Assembly: GCF_015752155.1 (NCBI RefSeq)
Contig: NZ_JADOVI010000004.1
Span: 241,518 to 305,517, forward strand
Reading direction: 5' to 3'
DNA: 64,000 nt
Origin: Cryobacterium sp. MP_M3
GTDB lineage: Bacteria > Actinomycetota > Actinomycetes > Actinomycetales > Microbacteriaceae
Positions 1 to 9,139 of the stretch are shown one piece after another (within the stretch, counting starts at the first letter, position 1; each line of letters begins with the position of its first letter). The notes under the pieces are model-generated. The model did not search any database. It saw nothing but the letters and a program-made list of their open reading frames with translations, and was not told the DNA's origin. A program made the translations under genes and the position numbers.

Positions 1-503
1 AGCACCTTGGCCAGCCCGGCGACGAGGGAAGCTCGTGCCTCGTCGTTGGCGGTTTCGATCTCGATCGCGATCCACGACTCGACCTGGGTGACGGTCTCCT
101 CGGCGGCGCCCGGACGGGCGCCGTCGCCGCCGTGCACCCGGCTGACGCCGACCAGCTCGTTGGTGTCGCGGTCCCGGGTGACGACGAGGAGCGGGTGCAC
201 CTCGAGGTGGATGGCGGAATGCTGGCGCACCAGCTCGGCGGTGACAGAGTCGACCAGGAACGGCATGTCATCGGTGACGATGTAGACGACGCTGCGGCCG
301 GCTTCGTTCTCGATCTCGATGTTCGGGGTGTGCGGCGTGCGGCTCCGGGCGACCTCCCAGTGGTGGATGGCCCGCTCCCGGAGCAGTTCGGTGGGGTAGT
401 TCCGGGCGTCTTCACGGGCCAGGTGCTCGTAGTAGTCGCCCAGGAAAGCGTCGAGTGTGCTGCCTGCCGGGGATTGCCCGGTGCGGGTGGACTCAGACGT
501 CAT
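1..503 (-). CDS. NAD-glutamate dehydrogenase, N-terminal part (runs off the window)
   Basis: Reading the minus strand from an ATG at 503 gives an open frame to base 1 with no stop (about 167 residues). It contains the sequence VTDDMPFLVDSVTAELVRQ, followed by HLEVHPLLVVTRD, which is typical of the N-terminal region of the very large (about 1,600 aa) bacterial NAD-specific glutamate dehydrogenases that interconvert glutamate and 2-oxoglutarate. A GGAGG ribosome site lies about 9 nt upstream of the ATG. Only the regulatory N-terminus is visible, so the catalytic domain cannot be checked. The gene is divergent from the quinone oxidoreductase at 727. Confidence 0.85.
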   Translation of the reverse strand, partial: MTSESTRTGQSPAGSTLDAFLGDYYEHLAREDARNYPTELLRERAIHHWEVARSRTPHTPNIEIENEAGRSVVYIVTDDMPFLVDSVTAELVRQHSAIHLEVHPLLVVTRDRDTNELVGVSRVHGGDGARPGAAEETVTQVESWIAIEIETANDEARASLVAGLAKV

Positions 504-726
504 TGAAATAAGCCTCCATCAGAAAATCTCCGCGTCATTGCGGAATTACGTGCGTACGATCCGGGGCATGCGACTGCCACGCCCGTGTCTACCATCGTAG
601 ATTCGTCGGCGGGCTTCCGCGGCCCGAACCACCGGGCAGTCCGGGATCGGGTGCTCAATCCGCCGACGACCGAGCCTGTCGAAGGCCCACCCACCGCACA
701 CCAGCTGCCGAGCGTAGGCTGACCCG

Positions 727-1704
727 ATGCGCGCAATCACCGTCGAAACCCCCGGGGGCCCCGAAGCCCTCACGCTCGGCACCGTCGCCGACCTCAGCGT
801 CGGGACCAGGGACATCCGGATTCGGGTGGCCGCGGCCGGCGTGAACCGCGCGGACGTGGCCCAACGGCTCGGAGCCTATCCTTCGCCCGCCGGGGCGCCG
901 GACTGGCCCGGGCTCGAGGTGTCCGGCGTCGTGACCGAGGTCGGGCCTGAGGCAACCCGGTTCACGGTCGGCGACCGGGTCTGCGCCCTGCTCGCGGGCG
1001 GCGGCTACGCCTCCGAGGCCGTGGTGCACGAAGATCTGGCCCTGCCGGTGCCGGACTCGGTCGACCTGGTCGACGCGGCCGGGCTCCCCGAGGCGCTGGC
1101 CACCGTGTGGTCCAATGTGTTCATGAGCGCCGGCCTTGCCGCCGGCGAGATCCTGCTCGTGCACGGCGGCGCCAGCGGCATCGGCACCACCGCGATCCAG
1201 CTGGGCAGGCTGGCCGGCGCGCGGGTGGCCGTGACGGCCGGCTCGGCGGAGAAGCTGGCCGTGTGCCGCAGCCTCGGCGCCGAGATCCTGATCGACTACC
1301 GCGAACAGGATTTCGCCGCGGAGATGAAGGACGCGACCGACTCGCACGGCGCCGACGTGATCCTCGACATCATCGGCGGCTCCTACGCGGCACGCAATGT
1401 GGACGCGCTCGCCGTAGACGGCCGCATCATGGTGATCGCCAACCAGAGCGGCGAGAACGCGAGCTTCAACCCGTTCCACCTGATGCAGAAGCGCGGCCGC
1501 TATTGGGGCACCACGCTGCGCGCCCGCCCGTTCGAGCAGAAGGCCGCGATCATGCGCGGGCTGCTGACGGATGTCTGGCCCTGGCTCGAGTCCGGCGCCT
1601 TCCGCCCGGTCATCGACAGCCGGTTCTCGTTCGCCGAGGCGGCGGATGCGCACCGCCGCATGGAGGCATCCGCTCACGTGGGCAAGATCGTGCTGGTACC
1701 GTGA
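727..1704 (+). CDS. NAD(P)H-quinone oxidoreductase, PIG3 family
   Basis: This 325-residue protein of the medium-chain dehydrogenase/reductase superfamily has an N-terminal GroES-like domain (VNRADVAQRLGAYP near residue 39) and a Rossmann fold with the dinucleotide motif GGASGIG at about 147-153. No structural zinc cysteine cluster is visible, which fits the zinc-independent quinone reductases. Family members reduce quinones or related electrophiles with NADPH in the cytoplasm; the substrate here is unknown. It stands alone, with no clear operon partner. Length and ends match the PIG3 family. Confidence 0.85.
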   Translation: MRAITVETPGGPEALTLGTVADLSVGTRDIRIRVAAAGVNRADVAQRLGAYPSPAGAPDWPGLEVSGVVTEVGPEATRFTVGDRVCALLAGGGYASEAVVHEDLALPVPDSVDLVDAAGLPEALATVWSNVFMSAGLAAGEILLVHGGASGIGTTAIQLGRLAGARVAVTAGSAEKLAVCRSLGAEILIDYREQDFAAEMKDATDSHGADVILDIIGGSYAARNVDALAVDGRIMVIANQSGENASFNPFHLMQKRGRYWGTTLRARPFEQKAAIMRGLLTDVWPWLESGAFRPVIDSRFSFAEAADAHRRMEASAHVGKIVLVP

Positions 1705-1774
1705 CGGCGAGTGCGGGGTGTCGACAGGCACGACCACCGGCCGCTCTACCACCGGCCGCTCTACACTGGCGGGC

Positions 1775-2119
1775 ATGATGATCACACAGCTGGACCCAGG
1801 CGAGGTCTTCGTGTTCGGCTCCAACGCCGCCGGCTGGCACGCCGGCGGGGCGGCCGCGACGGCGCTGGAGAGATTCGGTGCGGTCTGGGGCGAGGGGCAC
1901 GGCCTGCACGGGCAGTCCTATGCGATCGACACGATGAGCGGGTTCGAGACGCTCGCCGCTGAGGCGGCGACTTTTCTCGCCTTCGCGGCCGAGCATCCGG
2001 AACTCACGTTCCTGGTCACCGAGATCGGCTGCGGAATCGCGGGCTACTCCCCCGCCGAAGTCGCGCCCTTGTTCCGCGGGGCCGGGGCGAACGTCGTACT
2101 GCCCGAGCGGTTCCGCTGA
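1775..2119 (+). CDS. Small conserved protein with FGSN motif, function unknown
   Basis: The 114-residue product begins MMITQLDPGEVFVFGSNAAG and has the recurring pattern FVFGSN..G.H.GG.A, then GEG.G..G.SYAI.T, and near the end TEIGCGIAGY. This is a compact domain found in phages and many bacterial genomes; I know no experimentally established role. I chose the tandem ATG at 1775, because the longer frame upstream overlaps the quinone reductase and adds only low-complexity residues. It follows the reductase by 70 nt. Confidence 0.7.
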   Translation: MMITQLDPGEVFVFGSNAAGWHAGGAAATALERFGAVWGEGHGLHGQSYAIDTMSGFETLAAEAATFLAFAAEHPELTFLVTEIGCGIAGYSPAEVAPLFRGAGANVVLPERFR

Positions 2120-2165
2120 CCGGCCGGCCCCTGACCGAGGCGGCGGATGCCTGCCCGGCGCCGGG

Positions 2166-2939
2166 CTAGATGTCGAATTCCTCCGGCACGCCCGCCGAAG
2201 TCTTCGCCGCGCCATCGGCCTCGCGCAGCGCCTGCCGGGCGGTCTGCCGCACCGTCTCATGCACGGACTCGTCGGTGTAGGTGGAGGTGACGAGGATCGG
2301 CATGTGGTCGGAGGTGCCCTGCGGCAGCGTCTCGACGTTGTCGATGGTGAGCCCGGTGGAGGTCGCGAGGTCGAAGTGCCCGCGGAAAAACTTGTACCGG
2401 GTGTAGGTGCGCGAGTCGCTCAGGGTGAGGTCGTAGCCGGACTTGTTGATCTTGTCGCCGAGGTTGCGCTTGAAGACCGGGTAGTTGTAGTCGCCGACCA
2501 TCAGGGTGGGCAGCCCCGGCCCGAGGAGGTTCAGCTCCTCGTGCGCCGACCGGATCTGGTTGCGGCGGAGCGAGTTCAGCGCGGTGAGCGGTGCGGCGTG
2601 GAACGAGGCCACGACGAGTTCCCGGTCGGAGACCCGGTCGATCAGCCGGGTGCCGATCAGGCGTTCATGGGCGGGGGTGAGCAGCCGGTCGTGCAGGGAC
2701 TTCTTGAGCGCGAACGCCTGCGTCTTGACGGCCTCGAACCGGTCCTTGCGATAGTAGATCGCGAGGCCGAGCCGGTTCGTCAGGGTGGAGTCGGCCAGGT
2801 GCAGCAGGCCGATCTCGGCGGGCAGCTCGAGCGTGTCGCATTCCTGCAGGCACAGGAGGTCGGGCTCGTACTGTTCGTCCAGCGCACTGAGCTCACCGCT
2901 GGCACGGTTCTTGCGGAGGTTGTAGCTGATGACCCTCAC
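2166..2939 (-). CDS. Endonuclease/exonuclease/phosphatase family protein
   Basis: The protein shows the EEP (DNase I-like) signature set: VRVISYNLRKN at the start, LCLQECDT (metal-binding Glu), VGDYNYP (Asp/Asn pair) and TSDHMPI near the C-terminus (Asp-His pair). These residues make up the Mg-dependent phosphoesterase site, so a hydrolase acting on nucleic acid or another phosphodiester is likely; the substrate cannot be told. I place the start at the GTG at 2939 because the family fold begins at RVISYNL (257 aa). An in-frame ATG at 3038 would add 33 unlike residues. No strong ribosome site supports either start. Confidence 0.8.
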   Translation of the reverse strand: MRVISYNLRKNRASGELSALDEQYEPDLLCLQECDTLELPAEIGLLHLADSTLTNRLGLAIYYRKDRFEAVKTQAFALKKSLHDRLLTPAHERLIGTRLIDRVSDRELVVASFHAAPLTALNSLRRNQIRSAHEELNLLGPGLPTLMVGDYNYPVFKRNLGDKINKSGYDLTLSDSRTYTRYKFFRGHFDLATSTGLTIDNVETLPQGTSDHMPILVTSTYTDESVHETVRQTARQALREADGAAKTSAGVPEEFDI

Positions 2940-3076
2940 GGCAGACCTGTTTCCGACTCGATGGATGGGCTTCCAGCCTACGTTTCCTCGGCGGGGAACT
3001 TCCAATCGAGTATCCGGCGGCGACCGCTCGACGGCCATGAGCCGGCCCGGCGGGCTGGTGTCTCGGCAGCCCTACG

Positions 3077-3170
3077 TGCGTAACTCCTGCAATTCCGGGG
3101 GCCGGTTCCGAAGCCCCGCGGGATTCCGCGGGCGGCGATTTCGGAATCCAGGAATTGCAGGAGTTATGCA
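3077..3170. repeat. 94-bp palindromic intergenic element, copy 1 (family A)
   Basis: The outer arms TGCGTAACTCCTGCAATTCC (3077-3096) and GGAATTGCAGGAGTTATGCA (3151-3170) are inverted repeats. An inner stem CCCGCG-GGATT-CGCGGG lies in the middle, and a third pair (GGTTCCGA/TCGGAATCC) lies between them, so the whole unit can fold into one long hairpin. Two more copies of exactly 94 bp occur at 31403 and 41461. It sits 61 bp after the stop codon of the minus-strand gene at 3232. Confidence 0.85.
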
Positions 3171-3177
3171 CATAAAC

Positions 3178-3213
3178 CGGACGGACGGACGGGCCGGACG
3201 GGCCGGACGGCGG
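3178..3213. repeat. GGAC microsatellite beside the 94-bp element
   Basis: A run of GGAC/GGGCC units (three GGAC followed by CGGGCCGGACGG repeats) starts a few bases after the right arm of the 94-bp element. The second copy of that element, at 31403, is also flanked by a GTCC/GGAC run, so the microsatellite may belong to the element. Confidence 0.7.
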
Positions 3214-3231
3214 CTGGGCGGCGAGGTGAGG

Positions 3232-4251
3232 TCAGCGCCAGCCGAGGGCCGGGGCCACTTGCCGCACGATCGACTCGAGCAGGTGCGCGTTGTAGGCGAC
3301 GCCGAGCTGGTTCGGGATGGTGACCAGCACCGTGTCCGCCTCGCGCACAGCCGCATCGTCGGCCAGTTGAGCGGCGATCAGGTCGGGCTCCCCCACGTAA
3401 CTCTTGCCGAAGCGGGCGAGACCGCCGTCGAGGTAGCCGACCTGGTCTTCCTCCTCGGCACCGGCCTTGCGGCCGAAGTAGGCGCGGTCCTGGTCGTTGA
3501 CGATCGGCAGGATGCTGCGACTCACCGACACCCGCGGCGTGCCCGGGTGGCCTGCCGCGGCCCAGGCGGCGCGGAAGTGCGCGATCTGCTCGGCCTGCAG
3601 GTCGCCGAACGCCACCCCGGTTTCTTCGGTGAGCAGGGTCGAGCTCATCAGGTTCATGCCCTGTTCACCGGCCCATTCTGCGGTCTTTCGGGTGCCGGAA
3701 CCCCACCAGATCCGCTCGCTGAGGCCGGGCGATTGCGGCTGAATCGGGAGCAGCCCGGCGCGCCCGGTCATCTGCGGGTTCGCCGGAGCGATCCCGGCGC
3801 CGGCGATCGCGGCCCGGAAGATGGCAGTGCGGGCACGGGCGTCATCCGCGTCGGTGCTGCCCTCCGCCGGAACGTACCCGAACGATTCGTAGCCGCGGAG
3901 GGCGGTCTCGGGCGAGCCTCGGCTGACGCCGAGCTGGAGACGGCCGTTGCTGATCAGGTCGGTGATGGCGGCTTCCTCCGCCATGTAGAGCGGGTTCTCG
4001 TAGCGCATGTCGATCACTCCGGTGCCGAGCTCGATCCGGCTGGTGCGCGCGGCCATCGCGGCGAGGAGCGGGAACGGTGACGCGAACTGGGGCGCGAAGT
4101 GGTGCACCCGCACGTAGGCGCCGTCGATGCCGAGTTCCTCGGCGGCCTCGGCCAGTTCCACCGTCTGCACGAGGGCGTCCCTGGCGGTGCGCGCAAGCGA
4201 ACCCTGCACGGGCTGGTGATGGCCGAAGGAGAGGAATCCGATGCGCTTCAT
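3232..4251 (-). CDS. LLM class flavin-dependent oxidoreductase
   Basis: From MKRIGFLSFGHHQ this 339-residue protein matches the bacterial luciferase-like TIM-barrel family: YVRVHHFAPQFASPFPLLAAMAARTSRIELGTGV is split across the first strands, followed by NGRLQLGVSRGSP and WWGSGTRKTAEWAG. Such enzymes are F420- or FMN-dependent monooxygenases or reductases in the cytoplasm; the substrate is unknown. The start at 4251 is the family start. The reading frame continues upstream to 4299 but adds only an Ala-rich tail. It is probably monocistronic, with the DUF gene at 4353 upstream on the same strand. Confidence 0.85.
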   Translation of the reverse strand: MKRIGFLSFGHHQPVQGSLARTARDALVQTVELAEAAEELGIDGAYVRVHHFAPQFASPFPLLAAMAARTSRIELGTGVIDMRYENPLYMAEEAAITDLISNGRLQLGVSRGSPETALRGYESFGYVPAEGSTDADDARARTAIFRAAIAGAGIAPANPQMTGRAGLLPIQPQSPGLSERIWWGSGTRKTAEWAGEQGMNLMSSTLLTEETGVAFGDLQAEQIAHFRAAWAAAGHPGTPRVSVSRSILPIVNDQDRAYFGRKAGAEEEDQVGYLDGGLARFGKSYVGEPDLIAAQLADDAAVREADTVLVTIPNQLGVAYNAHLLESIVRQVAPALGWR

Positions 4252-4352
4252 GCCGGATGCAGCGCCCGCGGCCCGCGCGCTATTCCCGGCTGCGGTCACG
4301 GAATCCGGCCGACGGATGCCCCGCGTCGCGACCGCGTCGACTCAGCGCAGGC

Positions 4353-4805
4353 TCACTGCACGCTCAGGCCATCCGGGCTCGGGGTCACTCCGCCGGCCCG
4401 CCCCTTCGACCGCCCGACCCTTCGCACTTGGAGGGTGTCGAGCCGACGCTCCACGACGGCCCCGACGGGCAGGACCGCGGCGCAACCGACGAGGTCGTCG
4501 AGCATGTTCGGCGCCTCGCGCACGAAGCATCCCCAGCACCAGCCCTCGGCGATGAAGCATGCCGCGAGGGCCTGCTCGTAGTCCTCAATGGTGAGCCCGG
4601 AGACGTCGATCACCCTGGCCGTGGTGGTGCTCTGGTGAGAACTCATTCCGAGGAACGAGCGCCCGCACGCGCACTTTCGGCCGTACGGATCGAGCCAGCT
4701 CATCGGGCACGGGTCGAGCATGAACACCAACTCGCCCTCTATACAGCGGTTCTCATCGCTCCGGCGCGTGCCCTGGGTGGATCGGGTCGCCACGAGTACC
4801 TTCAT
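4353..4805 (-). CDS. Conserved cysteine-containing hypothetical protein (DUF7715-like)
   Basis: The 150-residue product starts MKVLVATRSTQGTRRSDENRC and carries CACGRSFLGMSSHQSTTTARV, a pattern I associate with small actinobacterial proteins of the DUF7715 type; their function is unknown. A GAGGAG site lies six bases before the ATG at 4805, which supports that start over the ATG at 4811. Cys residues occur singly and in CACG, WCWGC and GC contexts, so metal binding is possible but not shown. Confidence 0.65.
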   Translation of the reverse strand: MKVLVATRSTQGTRRSDENRCIEGELVFMLDPCPMSWLDPYGRKCACGRSFLGMSSHQSTTTARVIDVSGLTIEDYEQALAACFIAEGWCWGCFVREAPNMLDDLVGCAAVLPVGAVVERRLDTLQVRRVGRSKGRAGGVTPSPDGLSVQ

Positions 4806-4976
4806 TGTCATCTCCTCGGTCTCGGCACGAGCGTCAGGGAGCAATGGTGAGCAGCTGGTCAGCTGTGGCTGACGGTAGTGGCAGCCACCGACATTGCTGC
4901 CGCGCGTGCCGCAGGCCGCTGAATAGACTCGTCAGCACGGGCGAGCACCGCCGTTGAACTCAAAGGTGGAACCGAG

Positions 4977-5576
4977 ATGGCCCAGAACGACATCGTGCTG
5001 GTGCGGCACGGGCAGACCCAGTGGAGCATCGCCGGGCGGCACACTGGCCGCACCGACATCCCGCTGACCGACCTGGGCCGGCAGCAGGCGGATGCCCTCG
5101 GCGAGATGCTGGACGGCCGGGACTTCTCCCTGGTGCTGTCGAGCCCGCTGAAACGCGCCTGGGAGACCATGCAGCGCGCTGGGTATGCCGACCAGGGCAT
5201 GCCTGACGAGAACATTCTCGAGTGGGACTATGGCGTGTTCGAGGGTCGGACGACCGCGGACATCCGCTCGTCGCAGCCCGACTGGTCGGTCTGGACCTCC
5301 CCCATCGACGGCGGCGAAACCGTCGACCAGGTCGGCGCGCGAGCCGACCTGGCCATCGAACGATGCCTCGCCGTCCCCGGGCCGGTCTCCGTGTTCGCCC
5401 ACGGGCATTTCCTGCGGATCATGACGGCCCGCTGGATGGGCCTGCTCGCTGCGGCGGGCCGGCACCTGAGCCTCGGCACCGCCACGGTGTCCACGCTGGG
5501 CTGGGAGCGCGAGAACCGCGTGCTGCAGATGTGGAACGACGCCTGTCACCTCAACTCGATGGACCCCGTGGTCTGA
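4977..5576 (+). CDS. Histidine phosphatase family protein
   Basis: This 199-residue protein has the phosphoglycerate-mutase-like catalytic motif LVRHGQT (His 11 as the phospho-acceptor), an Arg/Glu-containing core (EWDYGVFEGR) and the second histidine in VFAHGHFLRIM. It is a cytoplasmic acid phosphatase or mutase-like enzyme of unknown substrate. The ATG at 4977 gives the usual short N-terminus before the RHG motif. The stop is followed directly by a run of short tandem repeats. Confidence 0.85.
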   Translation: MAQNDIVLVRHGQTQWSIAGRHTGRTDIPLTDLGRQQADALGEMLDGRDFSLVLSSPLKRAWETMQRAGYADQGMPDENILEWDYGVFEGRTTADIRSSQPDWSVWTSPIDGGETVDQVGARADLAIERCLAVPGPVSVFAHGHFLRIMTARWMGLLAAAGRHLSLGTATVSTLGWERENRVLQMWNDACHLNSMDPVV

Positions 5577-5647
5577 CCCGGCTGACCCGGCTGACCCGGC
5601 TGGCCCGGTCTGGCCTGGTCTGGCCTGGCTGATCCGGCTGGCCCGGC
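5572..5647. repeat. Tandem CCGGCTGACC-type repeat in the intergenic gap
   Basis: From just before the stop codon of the histidine phosphatase the sequence repeats units like CCGGCTGACC, then GGTCTGGCCT, for about 75 bp between two convergent genes. It encodes nothing and fits slippage-generated low-complexity DNA. Confidence 0.7.
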
Positions 5648-5652
5648 GAAGG

Positions 5653-6507
5653 TCAGGTCCGGCGGCGGCGGGTGCGCGCGGTCGACGGCGCGCCCACGGC
5701 AGACACACCACCGAGGAAGCCCAGCACCTCCTGCACAAAGCCGGGAGCAGTCTGCGTGCCCATATGCCCGCTCCCGGGATAGAGGAGGAGCTGCCCGCGC
5801 GGGATCAGCGCCGCCGTCTCCGTGAACAGCTCCGGGCTGTAGAACGCGTCCCGGTCCCCGCCGATCACGAGGGTCGGCGCGGTGATCTCGTGCAGGCGGT
5901 CCCGCAGGTCGAAGCCGTCTTCGGCGTGGATGGTGGCGAGCAGGTCGGAGGTGCTCGTGCGGAAGAAGGCCGGGCCGATCAGCCAGCCGAGCGCCGCGAG
6001 GATATTCCGGGTGCCCACGGTCGCCCCCAGCAGCCCGAACATCTCGGCGGCCGCCCGGCGGGGGTGCTCCGCCCGCAGTTCCTCCGACACCCGCAACTGC
6101 ACCGGGGCACCTCGCGGTCCCAGCCGGTAAGCGGCGGAGACGATCACGAGCCGCTTGACGACATCCGGGTGGTCGGCGGCGAGCTGGAGTGCGACGCTGC
6201 CTCCAGTCGAGAAGGCCAGCACGTCGACGGGTCCGCTGAACCGGAGCCGCAGGGCCTCGGCGTAATCACGCGCCAGCTCGGCCATGGTCGCGTCCAGGGC
6301 CAGGCTCGGGCGACGATTGACCCACCAGACGCGGCGGGTCCGCGCGAACGGCAGCAGCGGCTGAGTCAGGGCCCGCCGTTCGCTGCCGATCGGGTTGGCA
6401 TGGTTGGTGCTGATCCCGGGCAGCACGACCAGCGGCGGCCCTGACCCGAAACTGAGGAACGGCAGCCCGCCGCGCAGGGTGCCGAAAACGTGTGTGCTGT
6501 CAGGCAT
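5653..6507 (-). CDS. Alpha/beta hydrolase
   Basis: The 284-residue protein has the alpha/beta-hydrolase order: oxyanion region GPPLVVLPGIS, nucleophile elbow LAFSTGGSVALQL (Ser in G/S-x-S-x-G-like FSTGG), acid loop VIGGDRDAFYS and catalytic His in GSGHMGTQ. The substrate cannot be inferred. A TATTCT box in the upstream gap on this strand (about 6574-6579) could serve as its -10. It converges on the phosphatase gene. Confidence 0.8.
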   Translation of the reverse strand: MPDSTHVFGTLRGGLPFLSFGSGPPLVVLPGISTNHANPIGSERRALTQPLLPFARTRRVWWVNRRPSLALDATMAELARDYAEALRLRFSGPVDVLAFSTGGSVALQLAADHPDVVKRLVIVSAAYRLGPRGAPVQLRVSEELRAEHPRRAAAEMFGLLGATVGTRNILAALGWLIGPAFFRTSTSDLLATIHAEDGFDLRDRLHEITAPTLVIGGDRDAFYSPELFTETAALIPRGQLLLYPGSGHMGTQTAPGFVQEVLGFLGGVSAVGAPSTARTRRRRT

Positions 6508-6833
6508 CGAATCGACCCTTCACTGGGCGGCTGTTCCGGTTGCCGCAGACCGGCTGCGGCTGGGCATGCTGCCGAGAATACCCCCGCGGGTTGCGAACTC
6601 GCCAGCGCTGATGCGCGCATCCGGCAGCCGGGATCCCGGACGCGGCCCTGTGCCGGGCGGAGTCCCCTCGACCGAGATCGGGCTGTGCCGGTAGGACAGC
6701 CGGAACTGGGACAGGGTGCCCGCACCCTCAGCGACCCGGCCTTTTCCGCCGGGTCAGTCAGAGCATTAGCGGGGCGCCGAGCGGCACGAGCACGGCCCGG
6801 GTGAGCTGGGCCAGCGGATGCATGCTGGCCTCC
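6508..6833. other. Gap without a supported gene
   Basis: This 326-bp stretch separates a hydrolase start from the 3' end of an ABC permease. Frames here are short, Arg/Pro-rich and without ribosome sites, so I call no gene. It probably holds the promoter of the hydrolase (TATTCT on the minus strand). Confidence 0.5.
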
Positions 6834-8081
6834 CTATCGAACCGGTGCCCGTTCGGCGGCCGGGCGGGCGAACACCGCCCGAAGCGCGATTCGTTTGGTG
6901 TACTCGACCGAGCCGTACCGGAACAGCCGCACGGCGATCCGGAGCACGATCCCGCCGAAGATGAACAGCTCGGCGATCACGATGGTCGCCTCTAGCGGGC
7001 CGAGCGACCCGAGCCCGTTGCGGAGCAGAGCGGTCACCGGCGCCGAATACGGGAAATAGGTGAACAGCCCGACCAGGAACGAGTGCGGGTCGGAGACGAC
7101 GAGCGACGCCGCGTAGAGCGGCACGAAGATGAGCGTCATCATCACACCGAAGACCTGGCCGGCCTCCTTGGCGGTGGGCATGATCGCCCCGGCCGCGACG
7201 AGCGTGCCGAGGAACAGGGTGAACCCGCCGATCAGCAGCAGCGCGCCGACGATCATCTGTCCCGGGTTGATGACGAGCTGGGAGAAGTCGATGTCGGGCA
7301 GGCTCAGCGCGGAGCGGAAGAACAGGTAGCCGACCAGCACAGGGAGCACGAACACCGTCATCTGCACGATCCCGATGATGAACAGGGAGATGATCTTGCC
7401 GGTGATCAGGGTGGTCGGATTCAGGGTGGTCAGGATCATCTCGGTCACCCGGTTCTCCTTCTCCTCGAGCGTGCTGGTGAGCATCTGGTTGCCCAGCATC
7501 ACGATCACCACGTAGAAGATGAGCAGGAAGAGCAGCGGCGCGACGGCGCCGAGGAACCCGCCGGTCGCCTGGCCGTCCTTATAGGTGACCGCGTCGACCG
7601 AGAACGCCCCGTTGGCGAGGCTGGTGAGGGTGGGGTTGTCGATCGCCGCCTTGGCGCTGGTCACCAGCACCGCGGTGGCGACGGATGCGTACCTCCCGTT
7701 TCCGGAGATGTCCAGGTCTTTCCCGTAGGCCCTGGTGGTCTGCGTTGCCGGGTCGGCCGGGTAGGCGAAGTGCGCTGCCGACCGGCCGGCCTTCACGTCC
7801 GCGATCGCCTGCTGGTCATCGGTCACCCGGGTTCCGCCGAACGAGGTGGCGACGGCCGGGTCGACGAGGCCGGAGGCGTCGCTGTAGGTGAAGGCGAACG
7901 TGGCATCCGCTTGAGAATCGACCCGGCTCCCGGTCGTGGTGTTGGAGATGACGATGAGGGCGATCACGATGCCGATCGCCACCGGAACGAGCAGGGTCGT
8001 CAGCCAGAACTGCTTCTTCTTGAGCGTTCGGGTCACCTCGAAGGAGACGACCGTGCCCAGGTTGTGACGGACCATCGTCAC
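6834..8081 (-). CDS. ABC transporter permease, NatB-like (pair 1)
   Basis: The protein (415 aa) has one N-terminal membrane helix (FWLTTLLVPVAIGIVIALIVI), a large extracytoplasmic loop of about 140 residues, then five or six C-terminal helices, including LLFLLIFYVVIVMLGNQML and the coupling region STLEEKENRVTEMILTT. This is the ABC-2/NatB export permease architecture. Its GTG start overlaps the stop of the upstream ATPase gene (GTGA); an ATG lies two codons inside. It is a paralogue of the permease at 26361, with a shared 162-bp nearly identical tract. The exported substrate is unknown. Confidence 0.88.
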   Translation of the reverse strand: MTMVRHNLGTVVSFEVTRTLKKKQFWLTTLLVPVAIGIVIALIVISNTTTGSRVDSQADATFAFTYSDASGLVDPAVATSFGGTRVTDDQQAIADVKAGRSAAHFAYPADPATQTTRAYGKDLDISGNGRYASVATAVLVTSAKAAIDNPTLTSLANGAFSVDAVTYKDGQATGGFLGAVAPLLFLLIFYVVIVMLGNQMLTSTLEEKENRVTEMILTTLNPTTLITGKIISLFIIGIVQMTVFVLPVLVGYLFFRSALSLPDIDFSQLVINPGQMIVGALLLIGGFTLFLGTLVAAGAIMPTAKEAGQVFGVMMTLIFVPLYAASLVVSDPHSFLVGLFTYFPYSAPVTALLRNGLGSLGPLEATIVIAELFIFGGIVLRIAVRLFRYGSVEYTKRIALRAVFARPAAERAPVR

Positions 8082-8989
8082 ACCCCCACGTTCTCGGCGC
8101 CGTAGACGCGCACGAAGATATCGTCGAGCGACACCCTGGCGGCGTAGAAGCTGCTCACGACCACCCCGGCGGCCATCAGCTCGCGGAGGATGGTCGCGTC
8201 GTCGACCTGGTCGGTGACGGCGAGTTCGACGTGTTCGGCGTCCTTCCGGCTCACCTGGTAGTGCGGCAAGGCCGAGATCTCGCCCGAGCAGGTGAGCCGG
8301 ATGACCCGGCCGCCGTACTGGTCCTGCACGGCCTCGACGGTGCCATACGCTTCGGCCTCCCCGTCTTTGAGGAGCACCACCCGGTCGCAGAGCCGCTCGA
8401 CCTCCTCCATCTGGTGGGTCACCATCAGCACGGTCGCGCCGGCGAGTTTCTGGTCCTCGATGATGCCCATCAGCAGCTTGCGGTTGACCGGGTCGAAGCC
8501 CTTCGTGGGTTCGTCGAGAATGAGCAGCTCGGGGTCGTTCATGATCGTGACGCCCAACTGCACTTTCTGCTGCTCGCCGCTGGAGAGCTTGTCCAGGCGA
8601 AGCCGGCCCCGGCCGCCCAGGTCGACCCGCTCGAGGTAGTCCAGCGACCAGGCCAGCGCCTTCGCCTTGCTCAGGCCTTTCAACCGGCCGAAGTAGGTCA
8701 TCACGTCGATCACGGGTTCCTTCTTGTAGAGGCCACGCTCCTCCGGCAGGTAGCCGAGGGTGGCCCCGTGCTCCGGCGAGAACGGGCGGCCGTCGATGTG
8801 CAGCACCCCGCCCGTCGGCTGGTAGATGCCGAGGAGCGCCCGGATCGTGGTGGTCTTGCCCGACCCGTTGGAGCCGAGGAAGCCGAAGGTCTCGCCGCGG
8901 AAGATGTCGAACGACAGGTCACGCACCACGGTCGTGCCGCCGAAATCCATCCGGAAGTGGCCGATGTGCACGAGCGGTGCTGCGGTCAT
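8078..8989 (-). CDS. ABC transporter ATP-binding protein (pair 1)
   Basis: The 303-residue ATPase has Walker A GSNGSGKTTT, signature LSSGEQQKVQLG, Walker B ELLILDEPTKGFDP and the H-loop MVTHQ. A C-terminal regulatory extension of about 80 residues follows, as in drug/sodium exporter ATPases that work with NatB-type permeases. It overlaps the permease gene by 4 nt, so the two are translationally coupled. A second, closely similar ATPase lies at 27588. Confidence 0.9.
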   Translation of the reverse strand: MTAAPLVHIGHFRMDFGGTTVVRDLSFDIFRGETFGFLGSNGSGKTTTIRALLGIYQPTGGVLHIDGRPFSPEHGATLGYLPEERGLYKKEPVIDVMTYFGRLKGLSKAKALAWSLDYLERVDLGGRGRLRLDKLSSGEQQKVQLGVTIMNDPELLILDEPTKGFDPVNRKLLMGIIEDQKLAGATVLMVTHQMEEVERLCDRVVLLKDGEAEAYGTVEAVQDQYGGRVIRLTCSGEISALPHYQVSRKDAEHVELAVTDQVDDATILRELMAAGVVVSSFYAARVSLDDIFVRVYGAENVGV

Positions 8990-9139
8990 TGGACATCCTC
9001 TTTTCGCGTTGCTGCCGACAACCTAAAACCGTGGAGCGGCCCGCGCAATGCGTGCGGGGCGGGGCGGATGCCGGGCGGATGCCGGGCGGATGCGTCACAA
9101 TCGAAGCAACGCCACGCGCCACCGACGAGGGAGTCCCCC